Shown piece by piece: positions 7,053 to 15,493 of a DNA stretch of 64,000 bases. Each line of letters begins with the position of its first letter. The first letter of the stretch is position 1. Made by a program: the position numbers and the translations under genes. The stretch is taken from positions 903,685 to 967,684 of the forward strand of contig NZ_PUIA01000016.1 of assembly GCF_002967715.1 (NCBI RefSeq), given 5' to 3'. The notes beneath the pieces are model-generated. The model saw only the letters and a list, made by a program, of their open reading frames with translations. It ran no database searches and was not told the origin of the DNA. Source of the stretch: Blastopirellula marina. GTDB taxonomy: Bacteria > Planctomycetota > Planctomycetia > Pirellulales > Pirellulaceae.

Positions 7053-8813
7053 TTAGGTGAACTGCGGCATCTGAAGTCTTGCCAGGCGTTCGGACATCGT
7101 CTTGGTGTTCTCGGCCGTTTTCTCGCTGGCCTCGGCCGTGCGTTTATCAAGAGGTGAAGCTACCGCCGAGAATCGAGCTGCGGCGGCTCCGCTGAATGTG
7201 CCTACGATGCTACTTTGCGCCTGTTCGAGGTCTGGGTTGTTGTTGTCGAGTTGAGTCGAAATCTTCTTGCTTTCCTGGTCAGCTATAAGAGCATTCGCCG
7301 CCGCAACTGCTAGGGCACTGTCTAGCTCACCCAGTGCCTCTTGTAGTTTTGCCTGCATCTCTGCCGACTTGCGGTCGCTTGCTTGTTGGCGTGATTCCGC
7401 ATTAGCGTTAATTGCAAGCTGTGCTCCGTCACCTGCCTCTAGGCTAAATTGGTCGATAGACTTTGCCGCATTTTGCAGTGACTCAATCCCGAGGAAGTCG
7501 CCGGCCGATTTCATCAGGCCGCCAATCTTGCTAAGCATCGCGGAGAAGATTTTCACCACGCCAAACCGCAGCTCGTCACAAACGCGTAGGCTCAAGTTCT
7601 TGAAACCGTCCCACAGTTTGGAAAGCTGACCAATGCCGGCGGCCCACGCTACCTTTAGCGACAACCAGAGAATGTTTGCGGCCCCTGCGATATCGCCAGC
7701 CCTAAGAGAGTTGGCGATTCCTTGAAATACGGCATTCGCCATCGTCCAAAGAAAACCGAATCTGTCGGATAGAAACGAAACCACCTTGCCGCCGATGCCG
7801 GAGAAGTAGAGCATCGCCGCCCCACCTGCAATAACAAGAGCGATCACCAGGCCGATTGGCGAAATGATGGCGGCCAGAACGCCCCCAAGGGCACCGACCA
7901 CGACACCAGTTGACGAAATGATGGCACCGGTGGTAATTAGAGCGATACCAAGAGCAGACACGATAAAGCCAAGTCCCATTACCCCGGCGGCAACTAGGAA
8001 GATTGTCTGCAGAAGGCCCCGATTCTCTTTAACCCATTTCACAACTTGGGAGCCGATCTTCGCCGCGATATCTAAAAACATCGTCAGAGGACCGGCTACC
8101 GCCGCGCCTATTTGCTGCCAGGTTCCTTCCATGACACGCTTTAATCGGTTCATCGCATCAGTAAGATCCGCGGCTGCGGTAGCATCTTCACGGGTCATTG
8201 TGAAACCTAGATCCCTAGCCTCTTGCCGCAGGGCTTCTATGTCACCTTGCATTAGCGGTAACAGCTTGGTCCCGCTTTTGCCGAATATTTCCATCGCAAC
8301 ACCGGCCCGCCGCGTTGGATCTTCAATGGCCCCGATTCGCTTGGAGAGTTCCAGGAATTGTTCTTCCGGAGACATAGCCGCTAGTCGGTCAAAATTCACC
8401 CCGAGAGAAGCGAACGTATCGCTAAGCGTTGTCGAACCTCCTGCCGTGTCGGTAATCGCTCGCTGCATACGGGCGACCCCCTTTTCGAGTTCATCTAGAT
8501 TCGAACCCGATTGCTCAGCCGCAAAGCCGAGTTCCGAAAGCGTCTCGGCACCGATGCCGGTTCGCAGAGACATTTTGTCGAGCTTGTCGCCAACGTCGGC
8601 CATATGCTTAGCAGCGGCCACAAACGGCGTCACGATCGCTGCCCCCGCGGCCGTCATGCCTGCCCCCACGTTAAGCACCTGGCGGCCGACAGCTTGAACC
8701 CCGGCCCCGAAAGCCTTCAACCTAGCCGCGCCTGTGTTGAGCCCTTTCTGGAGCATGTCGCGAACGAATAGTTCGATGTATGCGCCGCCAGCTCGAATAT
8801 TACGACCGCTCAT
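7053..8813 (-). CDS. Tail tape-measure protein
   Basis: 586 residues. The N-terminal region is Ala/Gly-rich helical with the typical GAAIVTPFVAAAKHMADVGD segment (residues about 57-76). Then come the conserved LSELGFAAEQSG and TFASLGVNFDRL motifs of tape-measure proteins, two or three hydrophobic spans (residues about 265-330, LLQTIFLVAAGVMGLGFIV) and a long helical C-terminus. It sets tail length. The short size suggests a tail of roughly 80-90 nm, using the rule of thumb of about 0.15 nm per residue. The gene overlaps the preceding one by 1 nt. Confidence 0.93.
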   Translation of the reverse strand: MSGRNIRAGGAYIELFVRDMLQKGLNTGAARLKAFGAGVQAVGRQVLNVGAGMTAAGAAIVTPFVAAAKHMADVGDKLDKMSLRTGIGAETLSELGFAAEQSGSNLDELEKGVARMQRAITDTAGGSTTLSDTFASLGVNFDRLAAMSPEEQFLELSKRIGAIEDPTRRAGVAMEIFGKSGTKLLPLMQGDIEALRQEARDLGFTMTREDATAAADLTDAMNRLKRVMEGTWQQIGAAVAGPLTMFLDIAAKIGSQVVKWVKENRGLLQTIFLVAAGVMGLGFIVSALGIALITTGAIISSTGVVVGALGGVLAAIISPIGLVIALVIAGGAAMLYFSGIGGKVVSFLSDRFGFLWTMANAVFQGIANSLRAGDIAGAANILWLSLKVAWAAGIGQLSKLWDGFKNLSLRVCDELRFGVVKIFSAMLSKIGGLMKSAGDFLGIESLQNAAKSIDQFSLEAGDGAQLAINANAESRQQASDRKSAEMQAKLQEALGELDSALAVAAANALIADQESKKISTQLDNNNPDLEQAQSSIVGTFSGAAAARFSAVASPLDKRTAEASEKTAENTKTMSERLARLQMPQFT

Positions 8814-9256
8814 TAGCTCGCGTCCTCCCAGGCTTTCATAAGTTTGGGGTTGTGCGTTTCTTCGTTGAGTGCTGGCCCCATGTACTTTCGTTCTTCGTAG
8901 TGCTTCACCTCACCCGTTAAGCGGTCGACAATGTCGCCGCCGTGTTCCATCAGCTCGGGAACCGAATAGGGAGTTCGCATCCGTATAGAGCCCACAACCA
9001 GCGTCTTGTCGTCATGGTCGAGTGCAAACAGAATCGTGCGAAGGTTCGGTTCTGCTTTCGTCTTCGTTTTCGGCGGCTCGCCTGGTTGGCTAGTCCGCTT
9101 GGCTGGTCTCGTGTTGCGGCGGCCTGTTCGGCGAATATAGGCACCAATCTTTGACATGGCCCGCCGCTTCTTCTTGCTGATGGCACCAATGACAGCGGCC
9201 TTGTCGAAAAACCGGTTCATCAGCTTGTAGCCGATAGAGTTCTGGATTTTCGTCAT
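8813..9256 (-). CDS. Head-tail/minor tail protein, HK97 gp10-like
   Basis: 147 residues. The basic N-terminal helix, the AYIRRTGRR...PAKRTSQPGEPP segment and the later YSVPELMEHGGD motif are typical of small phage minor tail or tail-completion proteins of the HK97 gp10/gpZ type, though here it lies beside the tape measure. It overlaps the tail-chaperone extension frame (ATGA) upstream. Confidence 0.65.
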   Translation of the reverse strand: MTKIQNSIGYKLMNRFFDKAAVIGAISKKKRRAMSKIGAYIRRTGRRNTRPAKRTSQPGEPPKTKTKAEPNLRTILFALDHDDKTLVVGSIRMRTPYSVPELMEHGGDIVDRLTGEVKHYEERKYMGPALNEETHNPKLMKAWEDAS

Positions 9257-9852
9257 GGTTTCCGTCTTGTAATTGCAGGAAGTTCGAGCGGTTGCGGTTT
9301 GGGCCCTTCGCCAAACCGCTTGCCAGTCCAGGCGTAGGCAACCGAGCCGATGGTGTCTCGGTTCACCGGAATGCCACCGGACCCTCCGGCATAAGCTGTG
9401 CGGTCGGCCAGCGGGTTAAAGTCGGAAGGTTTGAACGGTGTCGGCCGCCGCTTCGGGTCTCGGTTCGCGTTGGCGATTAAGCAGCAAAGGGTTGCAATTT
9501 GTCCCCAGCTAAGGCGAGCACGTGCCAGGTAGCCGTACCACAGCTCGGCAACCGTGTACTGGCCTAGCTCGCTTGGCTTTACTCCCAGAACGCCGGCCGC
9601 ATCTTGGATCAGTCCCCACCAGGCGGCGGCACGCTGTTCAGGGCTATTGCTTTGTCGAGCGAGTTCTCCAGAGTCTGGAATTCCTTCTGGAAGGTCGCTT
9701 CCAGTAGTTGGTCCATCTTCGGCGATTCCGCCAGCGCCTGAGCATTCGCTAGTCTCGCCTTCTCCGCCTTCTTCATCTTCTGGAGGACTAGCCGCAGCGG
9801 CCCCCGCTTGTCCTCGCGGAAAAAAGCAATCAGGCTCTCGAAAAATGCCCAC
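9253..9852 (-). CDS. Tail assembly chaperone T-extension frame (GT, made by -1 frameshift)
   Basis: Open frame overlapping the 3' third of the upstream chaperone gene in the -1 frame. The conserved part follows the end of the G frame (SPEQRAAAWWGLIQDAAGVL and the helical region after it), as in lambda T. The overlapped part is low-complexity (Gly/Glu/Ala), as expected of a frame constrained by another gene. It is best read as the extension of a G-T fusion made at the slippery heptamer T TTT TTC (9825-9819), not as an independent protein. The nominal ATG at 9852 has no clear ribosome site. Confidence 0.7.
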   Translation of the reverse strand: MGIFREPDCFFPRGQAGAAAASPPEDEEGGEGETSECSGAGGIAEDGPTTGSDLPEGIPDSGELARQSNSPEQRAAAWWGLIQDAAGVLGVKPSELGQYTVAELWYGYLARARLSWGQIATLCCLIANANRDPKRRPTPFKPSDFNPLADRTAYAGGSGGIPVNRDTIGSVAYAWTGKRFGEGPKPQPLELPAITRRKP

Positions 9853-10214
9853 GTGGCAGCGTCCAAAGTCGTGTCGTCCATGGATTCCCAGAACGACTTG
9901 GCGGCCCCTTCGAGCACTTCCGGATGGTCGTTGCCCTTGGCTGCGTGTTCTTCGTGGTCAGCTTTGAAGTACTCGGCGGCCTGGTCTCGAATGAGTGCCC
10001 ATATCAGATCGCAGAATTCCGCCGTATCCGCGGCTAAACGGTTGAAAAGGTCGCCATCTGCCGATGCGAAAAGGTCCAATCCGATTTCCCGCTTGAGCCG
10101 CGTTACCGTGTGGATGGTAATCTTGATTTCGTAGCTACGGTCGTTGTTGTCCTTGAACGACCGGTCGTTCGGCTGCGGCGGTTCGGGCTGTAGCATACTA
10201 TTGGCTGGTTGCAT
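9609..10214 (-). CDS. Tail assembly chaperone (G-like)
   Basis: 201 residues with a GGGAAAAGA leader before the ATG. It contains a helical chaperone-like core (RLKREIGLDLFASADGDLFN, then FWESMDDTTLDAATWAFFES). It sits between the tail tube and the tape measure, the fixed place of the lambda G gene in long-tailed phages. It carries an in-frame slippery heptamer at codons 130-132. The ribosome shifting there would enter the -1 frame and continue to 9253. Confidence 0.8.
   Translation of the reverse strand: MQPANSMLQPEPPQPNDRSFKDNNDRSYEIKITIHTVTRLKREIGLDLFASADGDLFNRLAADTAEFCDLIWALIRDQAAEYFKADHEEHAAKGNDHPEVLEGAAKSFWESMDDTTLDAATWAFFESLIAFFREDKRGPLRLVLQKMKKAEKARLANAQALAESPKMDQLLEATFQKEFQTLENSLDKAIALNSVPPPGGD
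9819..9825 (-). promoter_or_regulatory. -1 ribosomal frameshift site (T TTT TTC)
   Basis: In the zero frame of the chaperone gene the bases read GCT TTT TTC, i.e. X XXY YYZ with X and Y both T. The -1 frame is open from here to 9253. I saw no other canonical heptamer in the roughly 240-nt overlap of the two frames. Confidence 0.65.
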
Positions 10215-10313
10215 CTTTCTTTTCCCTGGTTGCCAGGCGTCGGAGCGTTTGCCATCGCCGCCGAATCTGGTAACCTAATGAGTGGTCGGTCTGTCGGTTT
10301 TCTGATAGGCCAC

Positions 10314-10354
10314 GAATGCCGCCGGCGGTCGGCAAAACTTAGCCGGCGGCATTC
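10314..10354. repeat. 13-bp inverted repeat between tail genes
   Basis: Perfect arms 10314-10326 and 10342-10354 (GAATGCCGCCGGC and its complement) with a 15-nt loop. It lies in the gap between the 129-residue protein and the tail chaperone. The run of T follows on the + strand, not on the transcribed strand, so for the phage transcript it is a hairpin (processing, attenuation or mRNA stability) rather than a standard terminator. Confidence 0.7.
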
Positions 10355-10378
10355 TCTTTTGGCCCTACGGGCATTCTG

Positions 10379-10768
10379 CTACTTGGCGGCATCCATCTGC
10401 ACGGCCAGGCTCACCAGCTTGTGGTAGTGAGCCGCCGATAGGTACGCCGGGGCACCTTTGGCAAAGTGCTTCGCCGCGGCCAGATGAACCGTGGCGAATT
10501 TGGCGTCTTCCTCGCCGAGCTGGTCGAGCTTCTCCGGGTCGAGATATCCGACCAATTCGGCGTACTTAGGCACGCGTACGTGCTTGTCCGAGGTCAGTTG
10601 CCCGGCCGCGTTGGCTTGCTCGATATGGAAGTCGAGGGCATCGACCTTGCCTTGGTTCGCATTGGCGAGCGGTTGCAAGAACGGTCGAGATCCCGAGCCG
10701 CTTGATTTGGCGGCTTGGGCCGAAGCCGCCACAACCGGCGGCGTGGGTTGCGTGTTTTCTGTTGTCAT
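10379..10768 (-). CDS. Phage protein, tail region, unknown
   Basis: 129 residues. A Thr/Ala/Ser-rich N-terminus is followed by an alpha-helical C-terminal half ending in DAAK. It lies between the tail tube and chaperone genes. It could be an extra tail chaperone or a decoration protein; no motif decides. Confidence 0.6.
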   Translation of the reverse strand: MTTENTQPTPPVVAASAQAAKSSGSGSRPFLQPLANANQGKVDALDFHIEQANAAGQLTSDKHVRVPKYAELVGYLDPEKLDQLGEEDAKFATVHLAAAKHFAKGAPAYLSAAHYHKLVSLAVQMDAAK

Positions 10769-10818
10769 CGCGTCGATTTCCTACAAGTAGGGTTTGAGGT
10801 GAATTAAATGAGCTGGTG

Positions 10819-11286
10819 TTACGGCACGGAAATTTCGACCAGCTCGGGCTCGACTAGCGTTCCGCTGTCTTCGTAGTCGGTCGGCTTGAGCACGATATTG
10901 GCCACCATGCCGTCGGTTAACGGCTCGTCTCGCGAGCAGTCGAAGCACTCGCAGTAGGCCTTGAAGCCGCGTGCTCCGTCTTCGGTGATGTCGCCGTCCA
11001 TGGCCGCGTATTGCACGGCCGTACCAGCGGCGAACGAATCGAGGAACGCCGCGTACTCGGCGTCCGCACCATTGGCACCGCGCTTCACGCGGTACCCGAA
11101 TTCAATCGAGCCCTCCTTCAGTGTCCCTTTCAAAAGCTTCCAGTTGCTTTCTCGGCGTGACACGTCGGCCTCACCCTTGGTAAGGGGCGTGCTGAGATCG
11201 ATTACCCGTTTCACTTCCGCCCAAATGGGCGTGTCGTTGGTGCCTGAGTTGCGGTACAGCTTTCCCTGGTTTCCGGTTCCGGACAT
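10819..11286 (-). CDS. Major tail tube protein
   Basis: 155 residues. The opening MSGTGNQGKLYRN, then WAEVKRVIDLSTPLTKGEAD, SRRESNWKLLKGTLKEGSIE and the spaced beta strands are typical of small tail-tube proteins of long non-contractile tails. The gene order (terminator-like gene, tube, chaperones, tape measure) agrees. A GACCGACC motif lies about 23 nt upstream of the ATG. Confidence 0.83.
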   Translation of the reverse strand: MSGTGNQGKLYRNSGTNDTPIWAEVKRVIDLSTPLTKGEADVSRRESNWKLLKGTLKEGSIEFGYRVKRGANGADAEYAAFLDSFAAGTAVQYAAMDGDITEDGARGFKAYCECFDCSRDEPLTDGMVANIVLKPTDYEDSGTLVEPELVEISVP

Positions 11287-11361
11287 ATCGGCGGTTCCTC
11301 TTTTTGCGTGGTCGGTCGATTGGTAAAGCCTTCGGGCCGGTCGGCGGTGGCCCTTGGGCGG

Positions 11362-12390
11362 CTAGTTGGTGTCGATGTCTCGCAGGTAGGACAATCGCAA
11401 AACGGCGCGGTACTCCCGCTCGGCTAAGGCTTCAAAGCTGAGAACAGGGTCGCGTGCAATTTCGGTAAGCTGGCCACCGGCCAGGTATTGAAGGTCGTCG
11501 TACCGCAGGTAGTCCTCGATTTGTTGGGACAACAAAGCCAGGTTGTCGAGCTGGTCGAGGTTGCCCGCGCTCGAGGTGATTTTCTGCTGAATGGCAACGC
11601 CGATGGTGTGCTGTTCATTCCAGACCCAACGTGCCGCCGGCCGCGATGGCTTGGCCAGTGGTGCCACCGATACCCGCAGTGTCTGTAGGCCGGGAACGTC
11701 GAAGCGCACCAGGTGGTGCCTGGTCGCGTCGAACGATTCGCCGAACGTGCCGCCGGCTGCGCTGTTGAGGGCGTCCTTGATTGCTTCTGCAATCGCGTGC
11801 TCGCCGCTCAAAGTGGCGTCCGCAGCTGGCGGCACAAGCTCGGCAAATTCGGTCTCGAGTTCGCGGTGGTAAGTTGCTCGGATAAGTGCTCGGTACTTAC
11901 CCTTCATCAGGTCCTCGGATTCGGCTACCGGGTTTCGGTCTACGTCAACCATCACGCCGCCGGCCAGCTCCCGCAGCTCGTCACGCTGCAGGAACGTTTC
12001 GATGCGTTCGGAAAGCTCGGCCAGCTCGTCTAGTTGGGCGGTGTGGTCGTTGCCTTCGAGCTTCTTTAGCACTTCTACGCCGATGGTGTGTTCTTCATTC
12101 CATACGCCACGGGCAACCGGCCGCGATGGCTTGGCGATCGGGGCTACCGATACCCGCAGCGTCGAAAGCTCGGGGGTCGTATAGCGCACCAGGTGGCCGC
12201 GTTTGGCTTCGAATTCAAGCGGGAACGTTCCTGCAGTGGCACCGTTTAACGCGTCGGCGATCGCCGCGGCCAGCACGTGTTCGCGTGGCAGAGTTGGCAG
12301 CACGCGAAACGAACCGTCGAAAATGCCGGTTAACCAGGCGGCCCGGTCCTTTCGGTCGATAAACCCGTCGACTACACCAAAGAGACGCAT
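11362..12390 (-). CDS. Internally duplicated tail-terminator-like protein
   Basis: 342 residues made of two homologous halves (about 36-180 and 195-340). Both contain a helical AxAIADALN/AEAIKDALN segment, HLVRxxxPxLxTLRVSVAP, AKPSRPxAR, VWNExHTIGV, a helical LxELAxLSxxIExFL region and a final ALIRATY or AVLRLSY. Placement just before the tail tube and the HLVR...TLRVSVAP layout suggest a tail-completion/terminator role (gpU/gp17-like). Two fused copies could mean a ring of three dimers instead of six monomers. The duplication is plain in the sequence; the function is inferred. Confidence 0.75.
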   Translation of the reverse strand: MRLFGVVDGFIDRKDRAAWLTGIFDGSFRVLPTLPREHVLAAAIADALNGATAGTFPLEFEAKRGHLVRYTTPELSTLRVSVAPIAKPSRPVARGVWNEEHTIGVEVLKKLEGNDHTAQLDELAELSERIETFLQRDELRELAGGVMVDVDRNPVAESEDLMKGKYRALIRATYHRELETEFAELVPPAADATLSGEHAIAEAIKDALNSAAGGTFGESFDATRHHLVRFDVPGLQTLRVSVAPLAKPSRPAARWVWNEQHTIGVAIQQKITSSAGNLDQLDNLALLSQQIEDYLRYDDLQYLAGGQLTEIARDPVLSFEALAEREYRAVLRLSYLRDIDTN

Positions 12391-13638
12391 TTAGGTTGCC
12401 TCCCCTTGGGTCTGCACGCCGCCGGCTTCCGTGGTCAATTGCGTGGTGGCAACTGTCACGCCGTCTCCCTGGTAGGTAATGAGTTCTCCCGTTTCGCTAT
12501 TGAGCGTCGACTTGCCAAAGAATCGATAGAAGAACTGGCCAAAGGCACCCACAAACGTGGTCGCTTTCCCAGTCGGCCGTTGTAGTGGGATAAGGTCCAG
12601 ACCGGTGATAGCGAGCTGGTAACCGGTTTTGGTGCTGTTTAGGTCGATTTCTTGGCGTATCTCTACGGCCGTTGGCGGAGTGCCGGCGTAAGCGTTGTCT
12701 GTGCCTCGCATGTCATCGTTGGCCGTGCACTGGTCGACCAGGGTTACACGTGCCACGGTATCGGTTGCCGGGTTGAATGAGCTGTAGCCCGAGCCGTCAT
12801 CCTGGCTAGTGCCAAGAAGGTAGTCGGCCGTTGGCAACTTGTTGTGAATCGCGTTAAGCTTCGTGCGATCCGCGGTCGTGAAGTCGACGGCCGTTGTATC
12901 CATCACGATGGTTGCCCGGTTGTAAACTCGCGTTTGTCCCCCTTCGACCACGGTTACAGTTAACGTGATTTGCTCCATGGCGTGGCTATCGTCGACGGTA
13001 TAGGTAAAGCTATACCTGCCAGTGCCTTCAAGGGTGACCACGCCAAGGTTTGCGTCTCGGCTTGTCCCTGTCTGATTGGCCGCCGCAACCGTTGGTGTCG
13101 AATCGGGGGCTTCCATGTCGCCTGTGGAATCGTAGAGGTTCACCCACACCTTATACGCCAGTGCACCTTCTCCGGTGTCTGGCCTTTCCATCACGCGTGG
13201 CAGGACGATATCGACCCGTGTGTTGAATTGGAGGTCTTCAATAAAGGCTTGCAGAGCGGCGACGGCCGTGTTGAGCTGGTCGGCCGTCGCCAGTGCCGCG
13301 GCGGTCAGAGCATCGGCGGCGGCCGTTTGCGCGTTGGCCTGGCTTAGATCGTTCAATTCCTGAACGCGTTTCGTGGTGGTATAAAGCGAGACGCCCCCCG
13401 GGACAACGTCGGTGCCAGCCCATGAAAGGCCGATTAGGTCCGCGTTCGTCTCCGCCTGAGTGAATGGGTAGTACCACTGGCCATTGCCGCGATGTGCGGC
13501 CGTGCCGCCCGCGGCGGCCTGGCTTCCATTGTCTTTCGAAACGTAGAAACTAACGCCGCTGGTTTTCGCGGCTCCGTCGGTTCCTGCCACGGTCACCAGC
13601 ACGCCTTGGCCATCGGTGTTCTTCTTGATTTCACTCAT
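12391..13638 (-). CDS. Phage structural protein with beta domains and a coiled region
   Basis: 415 residues. The N-terminal ~90 residues are a beta domain (YYPFTQAETNADLIGLSWAG). Then comes an Ala-rich helical stretch (residues about 95-130) and several beta segments (YSFTYTVDDSHAMEQITLTV). The layout matches BppU-like baseplate/fibre proteins. It overlaps the 222-residue gene by 1 nt and abuts the duplicated terminator gene. Fibre or baseplate component by inference. Confidence 0.65.
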   Translation of the reverse strand: MSEIKKNTDGQGVLVTVAGTDGAAKTSGVSFYVSKDNGSQAAAGGTAAHRGNGQWYYPFTQAETNADLIGLSWAGTDVVPGGVSLYTTTKRVQELNDLSQANAQTAAADALTAAALATADQLNTAVAALQAFIEDLQFNTRVDIVLPRVMERPDTGEGALAYKVWVNLYDSTGDMEAPDSTPTVAAANQTGTSRDANLGVVTLEGTGRYSFTYTVDDSHAMEQITLTVTVVEGGQTRVYNRATIVMDTTAVDFTTADRTKLNAIHNKLPTADYLLGTSQDDGSGYSSFNPATDTVARVTLVDQCTANDDMRGTDNAYAGTPPTAVEIRQEIDLNSTKTGYQLAITGLDLIPLQRPTGKATTFVGAFGQFFYRFFGKSTLNSETGELITYQGDGVTVATTQLTTEAGGVQTQGEAT

Positions 13639-14306
13639 TAGACGCCGGCTCCGATGATTTGAGGGGAACGATAGAGGCTTGCGGCCGGAGCACTTGGTGC
13701 CGGTGCAATTGCAATGGAAAACTTGGTCTTCGTTAGAAAACCGCCCGTGATAATTGCCCCCGTCTGAGCGCTTCCAGAAGCAACGGGCAGAGCGTAGGTG
13801 GACATGCTGGCAAACCCTCCGCTTAAATCGGTTTGCTCGACCCCCTTGTTAGACGTTGTCGGCCCTTGGCTATGCTGAGCACACGCACAGCCCCATATAA
13901 AGAGGCTGTCGGGTGCGGGTGGCGTGATGGTAAGGCAGTCATAAGGTGCCGCTGAATCTTTGTCCCAGGTGTGCGAGATCGACAAAGGATTAGCGGCTCC
14001 GCTGATTCGGTGCACGGAAGCAACGCCATACATGAACGGATTGCCAAGCGTGAAGGTAAAGTCGCTTGCGACCGTGTCTGAAGCGTCGGCAAACTTGTAC
14101 CAGATACAGTGGAAGTCATTTGGACCGGAGTATATGACGGTCAACCATCCGGCCGGCGGTGCCACACTACTAAACAATCGAGCAGACAGAATCCCAAGCA
14201 GTAAGTCGCCCACCTGAATTCCAGAAGGCGCAGGAACAACGATGGTTGTTGCGTCATTGGTAGCCACTTCGGCGATTGTGGCGGATTCTGGTACGGGTGA
14301 TGCCAT
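13638..14306 (-). CDS. Phage virion protein, beta-rich
   Basis: 222 residues in a beta-sandwich-like pattern (GIQVGDLLLGILSARL; PAGWLTVIYSG; SLFIWGCACAQHS). It resembles the small jelly-roll proteins that decorate heads or fibres. No signal peptide. It lies between the connector and BppU-like genes. Confidence 0.65.
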   Translation of the reverse strand: MASPVPESATIAEVATNDATTIVVPAPSGIQVGDLLLGILSARLFSSVAPPAGWLTVIYSGPNDFHCIWYKFADASDTVASDFTFTLGNPFMYGVASVHRISGAANPLSISHTWDKDSAAPYDCLTITPPAPDSLFIWGCACAQHSQGPTTSNKGVEQTDLSGGFASMSTYALPVASGSAQTGAIITGGFLTKTKFSIAIAPAPSAPAASLYRSPQIIGAGV

Positions 14307-14309
14307 CCG

Positions 14310-14702
14310 TTACTCACTCGCTTGTTCGTCAACTATTAGGGTATGAATTCGCCAGGCGGTGCGGAAACGGTCGGTGTAGCGGTAGCCACGTTCCGGTGGC
14401 AATGGTGTAACTTCGTAGACTACGGTGTTAACGCCGTCGTCTATCGTGATTCGATCGCCCTCGGCCGGTTCCACGGGGCCGCTTCCGAGGTCGTAATCTG
14501 CGGGCCAAACAATGAAGTCTTCCCGTGCCTCGTCATCCGTGAAGGCATCGCCAGCGGAAACAAACTGCGTAACGCTGCGGCCTCGTCCTACCTTGATTGG
14601 GTCCGAAGTCGTCCCACCTCGCGAAATGGTAACGGTGGTGGACGTTGCGGCGATCGCCAGGCGAACGGCTTGCCGAGCCATGTTGGCTAGTAAGTTCTGC
14701 AT
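14310..14702 (-). CDS. Head-tail connector/head-closure-like protein
   Basis: 130 residues from MQNLLANMARQA. An N-terminal amphipathic helix is followed by a beta barrel-like region with the DLGSGPVEPAEGDRITI turn common in phage head-completion (stopper) proteins. The longer open frame upstream is Pro/Arg-rich and not protein-like. Position after capsid and cement genes agrees. Confidence 0.65.
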   Translation of the reverse strand: MQNLLANMARQAVRLAIAATSTTVTISRGGTTSDPIKVGRGRSVTQFVSAGDAFTDDEAREDFIVWPADYDLGSGPVEPAEGDRITIDDGVNTVVYEVTPLPPERGYRYTDRFRTAWRIHTLIVDEQASE

Positions 14703-14784
14703 TGGCCGCCTCACTTGAAAAGGTGTGCACTTGCGCCCGGCGGCCGGAGCCGCGGGGCGCGAAGTGCCCAAGGAATCGACTGGC

Positions 14785-15384
14785 TTAGAAAACTAAGCGA
14801 GTCGTCATGCTTTTAGCGGCGGCACTTCCGGCCCCGCTCTTAACGGCCTTCACGCGAACGTACGGGTTAACGTCAAGAGGTAGACGCACCTGCTTTGTCT
14901 GCGCGGCGGCCCCGGCACCACCAGCACCGGTTTGCGTGATTACGTTTCCATAGAGCAGGGCTTCGTTCGAGTAGTCCGAGGCCGTCGCGTGGTAAACGTG
15001 GTAGATCATCGTCTGCGAGTCGGGCAACTCTCCGGTAGTCAGGACCGGGGCCTCGATTTCCAACTCGCACTGGGCGGTGAAGTCGCCACGCGACCCGTGG
15101 CCGAGGTTGAAACCATCGCCCGCAACGGTCGTGGCACTGGCCGGCAAGGCCTTGGTGTTTTCGAGGCTCTTATCCTTCGTGCTGAGGGCCATTCCGATGC
15201 CAAGGCCGAGCAGCGAAACCAACGCGACCAGCTCGGCGGCCACGTTAACGGGTTGGTTCAAAGCTTCCACGTGCGAAACGTTCGAGTCGGCCACGGTAGC
15301 GGCAACCAGGCAGGTAGGCATCAGGCAGAGGGCGATGGCAACCAGTGCCAGGCCGAGAGCGAAAATATAGTTGTTTGGAGACAT
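14785..15384 (-). CDS. Capsid cement-like protein with a membrane-type N-terminus
   Basis: 199 residues from an ATG with a good GGAAG ribosome site. Residues about 8-30 and 48-65 are two hydrophobic segments (FALGLALVAIALCLMPTCLV; LVALVSLLGLGIGM). The remaining 135 residues look like a Bbp16-type cement protein (TTVAGDGFNLG, SQTMIYHVYHA, VRLPLDVNPYVRVKAVKSG). An internal ATG at 15192 would give the cement domain alone, but its ribosome site is poor. It sits just downstream of the capsid gene, as Bbp16 does next to Bbp17. Confidence 0.65.
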   Translation of the reverse strand: MSPNNYIFALGLALVAIALCLMPTCLVAATVADSNVSHVEALNQPVNVAAELVALVSLLGLGIGMALSTKDKSLENTKALPASATTVAGDGFNLGHGSRGDFTAQCELEIEAPVLTTGELPDSQTMIYHVYHATASDYSNEALLYGNVITQTGAGGAGAAAQTKQVRLPLDVNPYVRVKAVKSGAGSAAAKSMTTRLVF

Positions 15385-15493
15385 GGTTCACTTCCAGTTT
15401 GAGAGCGGGTTTGTTCGAGATTGGCAGAGACAAAAGGGGGCCGCGGCATTCGTCGCCGCGGCCAGGTCATTCAATCGGGCGAAGGTCGGCCGA

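Noticed and set aside
7864..8697. 277-codon rightward open frame
   Set aside because: Antisense to the tape-measure gene; Ser/Arg/Pro-rich composition typical of a reverse-strand shadow.
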